Source: Clostridiales bacterium VE202-21
Lineage (GTDB): Bacteria; Bacillota; Clostridia; Lachnospirales; Lachnospiraceae
Direction: 5' to 3'
NCBI GenBank assembly: GCA_000509105.1
Contig: BAIF02000087.1
Coordinates: 1 to 64,000, forward strand
Length of the DNA: 64,000 nucleotides
Made by a program: the position numbers and the translations under genes. Below the pieces are notes generated by a model that was not told the origin of the DNA, did not search any database, and was given only the letters and a program-made list of their open reading frames with translations. Within the stretch, counting starts at the first letter, position 1; every line of letters starts with the position of its first letter. Below, piece after piece: positions 59,629 to 64,000 of the stretch.

Positions 59629-60626
59629 CAGATCAATATGGACGGGAAATAGAATATCTGAGAGTGTCTGTGACAGACCGGTGCAATCTTCGGTGCAGCT
59701 ACTGTATGCCCGAGGAGGGAGTCGAGCAGGTCGCCCACAGTGAGATCCTGACTTACAGCGAGATTGCCAGGATCTGCCGGATCTGTGCGGACAAGGGGAT
59801 ATCAAAGATCAAGCTGACAGGCGGAGAGCCGCTGGTGAGAAAGGGCATCAGTGGCCTTTTGTATGAACTCAGGCAAATAGATGGAATTGAGCAAATTACT
59901 TTGACAACAAACGGAGTGCTGCTTGCAGGACAGATCGAAGAACTGGCGAAAGCGGGCCTGGATGCTGTTAATATCAGCCTCGATACGCTGGAGCGGGAAC
60001 AGTATGCACAGATTACCAGACGGGACGAGCTTGGGAAAGCGCTGGAAGGTCTGGAGGCGGCGCTTAAGTATCCGGGCATCCGGGTAAAAGTAAACTGTGT
60101 CGCTCTGCAGGGAGTCAATGAAACCCAGTGGGTCCCCCTGGCGGCACTGGCAAAGAATGAGCCGGTGGATGTGCGGTTTATAGAGATGATGCCCATCGGG
60201 CATGGAAAATCCTGTGCCGGCAGCAGCCAGGAGGAGGTGTGCCGGGTGCTGAAACAAGCGTATGGTGATCCGAGGTTTTTAGCCGGAAGTTTTGGAAATG
60301 GTCCCGCAGTATATGCTGCTTTTCCGGGCTTTTCCGGGAAAATAGGTTTCATCAGCGCCATTTCACATCAGTTCTGCGGAAGCTGCAACAGGGTTCGCCT
60401 GACTGCGGAAGGTCTTTTAAAACCGTGTCTGCAGTATTCGAAAGGGGCGGATTTAAAGCGGCTGCTGAGAAGCGGGGCCGATGATTCAAAGCTGGATGAG
60501 GTCATCGGGAAGGTCATATTTGAGAAGCCCCGGTGCCATCAGTTTACGCTGAAAAGAGATGAGGGACAGGGGACAGAGAATGAGGGACCGCTGGAAGGAA
60601 AACAAATGTCAAGAATTGGGGGATAA
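59625..60626 (+). CDS. moaA: GTP 3',8-cyclase (radical SAM)
   Basis: 333 residues. N-terminal radical SAM cluster CNLRCSYC, SAM-binding KLTGGEPLVRKG, and the second cluster CGSCNRVRLTAEGLLKPC with an additional downstream cysteine. It ends in the double glycine (RIGG) that MoaA proteins need for activity. It catalyses the first step of molybdenum cofactor synthesis from GTP. The stretch before RIGG (DEGQGTENEGPLEGKQ) is a little longer and more polar than usual. Confidence 0.95.
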   Translation: MTDQYGREIEYLRVSVTDRCNLRCSYCMPEEGVEQVAHSEILTYSEIARICRICADKGISKIKLTGGEPLVRKGISGLLYELRQIDGIEQITLTTNGVLLAGQIEELAKAGLDAVNISLDTLEREQYAQITRRDELGKALEGLEAALKYPGIRVKVNCVALQGVNETQWVPLAALAKNEPVDVRFIEMMPIGHGKSCAGSSQEEVCRVLKQAYGDPRFLAGSFGNGPAVYAAFPGFSGKIGFISAISHQFCGSCNRVRLTAEGLLKPCLQYSKGADLKRLLRSGADDSKLDEVIGKVIFEKPRCHQFTLKRDEGQGTENEGPLEGKQMSRIGG

Positions 60627-60628
60627 AC

Positions 60629-61102
60629 ATGGGAAAAGTAATTGCGATTTGTACAAGTCCTGCAAAGGGGACACAGAAGACCAATGTCGGGGAGGCAGTA
60701 TTTATAGAAAATTTTGGGATTGAGGGGGATGCCCACGCCGGAAAATGGCACAGACAGGTAAGCCTTCTTTCTTATGATAAAATAGAGGATTTCCGCAAGC
60801 GCGGTGCGGAGGTGGCCGACGGCGCTTTTGGGGAGAATCTGGTTGTTGAAGGGATCGATTTTAAGACATTCCCTGTAGGAACCCGTTTTCAGTGCAATGA
60901 TGTGATCCTGGAGATGACACAGATCGGAAAAGAATGCCATCATGGCTGCGAGATCTTTCAGAAAATGGGAGACTGCATTATGCCAAGGGAAGGCGTCTTT
61001 GCAATCGTGATAAGAGGGGGGGCAATCCGGACGGGAGATATCCTGGAAGTGATTTGCAATGAAAATGAAGAATTTACGATGTATACACCAGCTGGAATAT
61101 GA
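60629..61102 (+). CDS. MOSC domain-containing protein
   Basis: 157 residues: VIAICTSPAKGTQKTNVGEAVFIENFGIEGDAHAGKWHRQVSLL, then GAFGENLVVEGIDF, and the conserved cysteine in GKECHHGCEI. MOSC proteins handle sulfur for the molybdenum cofactor. It starts 3 bases after moaA with GGGGG ahead, so it is in the same operon. This short stand-alone form is common in clostridia next to moaB/moaA. Confidence 0.9.
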   Translation: MGKVIAICTSPAKGTQKTNVGEAVFIENFGIEGDAHAGKWHRQVSLLSYDKIEDFRKRGAEVADGAFGENLVVEGIDFKTFPVGTRFQCNDVILEMTQIGKECHHGCEIFQKMGDCIMPREGVFAIVIRGGAIRTGDILEVICNENEEFTMYTPAGI

Positions 61103-61114
61103 GGTCTGATAAGA

Positions 61115-62017
61115 ATGGCACAGAATCGAAATGTAAAGTTAAAAGGGTGTCTGTATGCCTTTACGGCAGGTATGCTGTGGGGGATTACAAGTCCCGCGGC
61201 ACAATACTTATTTGAAAGAAAGAATATCATTTCCGAATGGCTTGTGCCCTTCCGACTGGTCTTTGCCGGGCTGCTTCTGCTGATCTATGCGGGAGTAAGG
61301 CGGCAGGATATTACAAGTGTCTGGAAGGAGAAGACAGATGCGTGCAGGCTGGTTCTATTCGGAGTATTCGGCATGCTGGGCATGCAGTTTACCTTTTTCT
61401 CTGCTGTGCAGGAGATGGATGCCGGGACGGCGACAATCTTTCAGTACCTGAATCCGGCCATGCTGATCTTGTTTTTCGCGGTTGTTTATAAAATCATGCC
61501 GGGAAAGAAGGAGATCGCAGCTGTTCTGGCGGCAATCTCCGGGATTGCCATCGTTGCGACGCACGGTAATTTTTCGTCACTGGCGATTTCACCGAAAGGG
61601 TTTTTACTTGGCATGCTTTTGGCAGTGACGACCTGCTTTTACGGTGTGCTCCCGGCGCCTTTGGTTAAACGGTACAGCGCGGAAGCAGTCAGCGCCTGGG
61701 GGATGATTGTGGGGGGCCTGGTACTGATGGCTGTGACGAGGCCGTGGCGGATACCTGTTGTGATCGATGTTCAGGTTGCGGCGGCTTTTGTTACCATCAT
61801 CACCGTAGGGACAATCCTGCCGTTCTGCTTTTATCTATCCGCAGTAAAGTACACCGGTTCTGTTTATGCCGGGCTTTTTTCCTGCGTGGAGCCGGTCGCG
61901 GCCTCAGTTGTAGCGGCGGTGTTCCTGGGTACCAGATTTATGAAAATGGATATTCTGGGGTTTGCGCTTGTCCTGTCCACTCTGTTTATCCTGGCAATTC
62001 CTGAGAAAGTGCGTTAA
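61115..62017 (+). CDS. EamA/DMT-family transporter
   Basis: 300 residues with ten helices as two EamA repeats: GCLYAFTAGMLWGITSPAAQYL with LFGVFGMLGMQFTFFSAVQ and the ending NPAML in the first, GFLLGMLLAVTTCFYGVLPAPLVKRYS with SCVEPVAASVVAAVFLG in the second. It starts 12 bases after the MOSC gene with GAGGTCTGAT ahead, so it appears to be in the molybdenum cofactor operon. Its cargo is unknown. Confidence 0.88.
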   Translation: MAQNRNVKLKGCLYAFTAGMLWGITSPAAQYLFERKNIISEWLVPFRLVFAGLLLLIYAGVRRQDITSVWKEKTDACRLVLFGVFGMLGMQFTFFSAVQEMDAGTATIFQYLNPAMLILFFAVVYKIMPGKKEIAAVLAAISGIAIVATHGNFSSLAISPKGFLLGMLLAVTTCFYGVLPAPLVKRYSAEAVSAWGMIVGGLVLMAVTRPWRIPVVIDVQVAAAFVTIITVGTILPFCFYLSAVKYTGSVYAGLFSCVEPVAASVVAAVFLGTRFMKMDILGFALVLSTLFILAIPEKVR

Positions 62018-62059
62018 AATGTAACAGTCCAGGCCTGCCTGTAATCTTACGGTTACATT
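62018..62059. repeat. Hairpin after the EamA gene
   Basis: AATGTAAC (62018-62025) pairs with GTTACATT (62052-62059). No T run. Further short inverted repeats (AGCTGTTCA / TGAACAGCT near 62118 and 62143) lie in the 62018-62282 gap. No gene was seen. Confidence 0.5.
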
Positions 62060-62282
62060 AGAAAAGAGCCGCTGCCCACGGACCGGCCTGTAAAGAGCAG
62101 AAAAAAGAGAGCTGTTCACACACGGCGGCTGCGTACAGCACGGCCTGAACAGCTTCTGACCGGAGGCTGATTCCTCTGGCTTCTGAAAAATTTCTTGCAT
62201 GTGTATCTGAAAAGTTATATAGTGGACAATGGATTGCTGAAAAGCGGTCATAACATGAGGAAGAAATACAGAGGCTTAGAAG

Positions 62283-63662
62283 ATGAAAAGTACAGTAAAA
62301 AAGAAAACATTGATGAAAGATATGACACAGGGCAGCCCGGTTAAACTGATTCTGGAATTTACCCTGCCCATGATATTTGGATTTTTGTTCCAGCAGTTTT
62401 ATAATATGGCGGATACCGTGATTGTCGGCCGGTTCCTGGGGGTTAAAGCGCTTGCGGCCGTAGGCGCCACGGGCTCCGTGAATTTTTGTGTCATTGGATT
62501 CTGCATGGGGATATGCAATGGATTTGCGATACCGGTTGCACAGAAGTTCGGCGCAAAAGATGAGCGGGGGCTTCGCAAATCGGCTGGAAACGGGGCAACT
62601 CTGAGCGTGATCTTTGCGGCAGTGATGACAGGCATCACAGTGGTACTGTGCCGCCAGATACTGGAACTTATGAACACCCCGTCCGATATTATAGACGGCG
62701 CCTACCAGTATATTGTTGTGATATTTGCGGGCATTCCGGCTATCTTTCTATATAATCTGCTCTCCGGCTACATCCGCTCACTTGGAGATGCGAGGACGCC
62801 GGTCCTTTTCCTTACCGTGTCCTCCCTGCTGAATATTCTGCTGGATGTGCTGTTTATAGTAGTGTTTAAGATGGGTGTGGCGGGAGCTGCCTATGCAACG
62901 GTAGCATCCCAGGCGGTTTCGGGGATATTGTGTCTCTTCTATATGATGAAGCATTTCCCGATTCTGCGGCTTCAGAAGGAGGACTGGAAACTGAACCGAA
63001 GATATGTCGGCCCGCTGTGCAGGATGGGAATTCCTATGGGACTGCAGTATTCCATCACTGCCATCGGTAGCGTGGTTCTGCAGGTTGCGGTGAATTCTCT
63101 GGGGTCTATGGCAGTGGCTTCGGTGACCGCGGCCTCTAAGATTCAGATGCTTTTGTGCTGTCCCTTTGATGCGATGGGTTCTACCATGGCGACCTACGGC
63201 GGACAGAATGTAGGGGCCAAGCGTCTGGACCGGATCAGCAAAGGGTTGAAAGGCTGCCTTATCATCGGCGCGGTTTATTCTGCAGTGGCACTGGGAATTA
63301 CTGTTCTGTGGGGAAAGCAGATTGCATGGCTGTTTATCGATAAAGGGGAAAGCCAGATTCTGGGGCAGGTGTACCAATACCTGCTGGGCTCCGCGGTCTG
63401 TTACATGCTGCTTGCCGCGGTGAATATTGTACGTTTTCTGATACAGGGTATGGGATACAGTATGTTTGCCATACTCGCAGGAGTGTGTGAAATGGCGGCG
63501 AGAGGATTTACAGGATTTATTCTGGTGCCGGCCTTCGGATATGGAGCAGTGTGCCTTGGCAACGGGCTTGCGTGGCTGGCTGCAGATTTGTTTCTGATTC
63601 CGGCGTTTTTTCAGGTGATGAAGAGATTAAGAAGATTGTTTCAGGAGGAAAAGATAAGATGA
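62283..63662 (+). CDS. MATE family efflux transporter (second copy)
   Basis: 459 residues. SPVKLILEFTLPMIFGFLFQQFYNMADTVIVGRFLGVKALAAVG, LLSGYIRSLGDARTPV, and the second-half repeat ATYGGQNVGAKRLDRI. Same family as the gene at 42009 but clearly diverged. It exports an unknown compound. GAGG about 9 bases ahead of the ATG. Its TGA overlaps the prmA start (ATGA), which is unusual company for prmA. Confidence 0.9.
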   Translation: MKSTVKKKTLMKDMTQGSPVKLILEFTLPMIFGFLFQQFYNMADTVIVGRFLGVKALAAVGATGSVNFCVIGFCMGICNGFAIPVAQKFGAKDERGLRKSAGNGATLSVIFAAVMTGITVVLCRQILELMNTPSDIIDGAYQYIVVIFAGIPAIFLYNLLSGYIRSLGDARTPVLFLTVSSLLNILLDVLFIVVFKMGVAGAAYATVASQAVSGILCLFYMMKHFPILRLQKEDWKLNRRYVGPLCRMGIPMGLQYSITAIGSVVLQVAVNSLGSMAVASVTAASKIQMLLCCPFDAMGSTMATYGGQNVGAKRLDRISKGLKGCLIIGAVYSAVALGITVLWGKQIAWLFIDKGESQILGQVYQYLLGSAVCYMLLAAVNIVRFLIQGMGYSMFAILAGVCEMAARGFTGFILVPAFGYGAVCLGNGLAWLAADLFLIPAFFQVMKRLRRLFQEEKIR

Positions 63663-64000
63663 AATGGAATAGTTTCCGGTTAAAGACGACAACAGAGGCG
63701 GAAGATATTGTCAGCAGTATGCTGATGGACCTGGGAATCCAGGGAGTGGAGATCGTGGACAAGGTTCCGCTGACGCAGGCGGACAAAGAGCAGATGTTTG
63801 TAGATATTCTTCCCGAGGGGGAAGCTGATGACGGAGTGGCATACCTGAACTTTTACCTGGAAGTGGAAGCGGATAAAGAAAAGATTCTCGGCGATGTCAG
63901 AAGAGAACTGGAGGAGATGTCTTCCTATGTGGATGTGGGAGAATGTATCATAGAGGAGTCCCAGACAGAGGACGTCGACTGGGTGAACAACTGGAAGCAG
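63659..64000 (+). CDS. prmA: Ribosomal protein L11 methyltransferase, N-terminal part
   Basis: 114 codons to the window edge. MKWNSFRLKTTTEAEDIVSSML at the start and EDVDWVNNWKQ at the end are the N-terminal substrate-recognition domain and hinge of PrmA, which methylates ribosomal protein L11. AGGAGG lies about 10 bases ahead. The SAM-binding domain lies outside the window. Confidence 0.85.
   Translation, partial: MKWNSFRLKTTTEAEDIVSSMLMDLGIQGVEIVDKVPLTQADKEQMFVDILPEGEADDGVAYLNFYLEVEADKEKILGDVRRELEEMSSYVDVGECIIEESQTEDVDWVNNWKQ

Overview
The window looks like chromosomal DNA of a low-to-mid GC, spore-forming clostridium, most likely a gut Lachnospiraceae. Evidence: a CotJ spore-coat locus, a sigma factor with a DUF4179 membrane partner, YesMN-type two-component regulation of sugar uptake, many sugar operons, and AGGAGG-type ribosome binding sites. 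I cannot name the species. I see no tRNA, rRNA, CRISPR array, intact insertion sequence or phage.

Layout. 0-7 kb: a helicase-associated-repeat protein, a Gfo/Idh/MocA oxidoreductase, a truncated Uma2-like gene, tag, cotJA/cotJB (fused) with cotJC, a decayed HTH gene and a thioredoxin-domain YyaL-type protein. 7-13.5 kb: an aldo/keto reductase with ferredoxin-like clusters, then a response regulator, a frameshifted histidine kinase, an ABC ATPase and an FtsX-type permease. 13.7-20.7 kb: a beta-galactoside locus, with an AraC regulator divergent from lacZ, an MFS permease and a sodium:solute symporter. 20.9-31.2 kb: a polyol or ketose locus (two zinc-type dehydrogenases, an AlsE-like epimerase, a sugar MFS, a class II aldolase, a PfkB kinase, an aldo/keto reductase and a DeoR regulator) followed by a DAACS symporter whose promoter copies that of the operon. 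31.4-41.7 kb: an AT-richer alpha-glycoside locus with a YesMN pair divergent from two ABC permeases, GH31, a frameshifted UroD-like gene, a binding lipoprotein and an SDR. 42-49.7 kb: MATE, MFS, then MarR with two ABC exporter halves. 50-58.3 kb: sigma/DUF4179, three small enzymes, an OmpR two-component system, a PepSY lipoprotein and an AGCS symporter. 59-64 kb: a molybdenum cofactor operon, a second MATE and the start of prmA.

How it fits together. Each sugar locus has its own regulator, importer and enzymes. Two loci carry single-base deletions in conserved genes. The intergenic spaces hold several long nested palindromes. Two of them (55.9-56.1 and 58.3-58.5 kb) share a conserved hairpin tip but have different, separately base-paired stems, the strongest hint here of an unnamed structured element. 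The shared operator/promoter module upstream of 21125 and 29814 is the clearest regulatory observation.

Limits: everything was read by eye. Family names come from motif recognition, not database searches.
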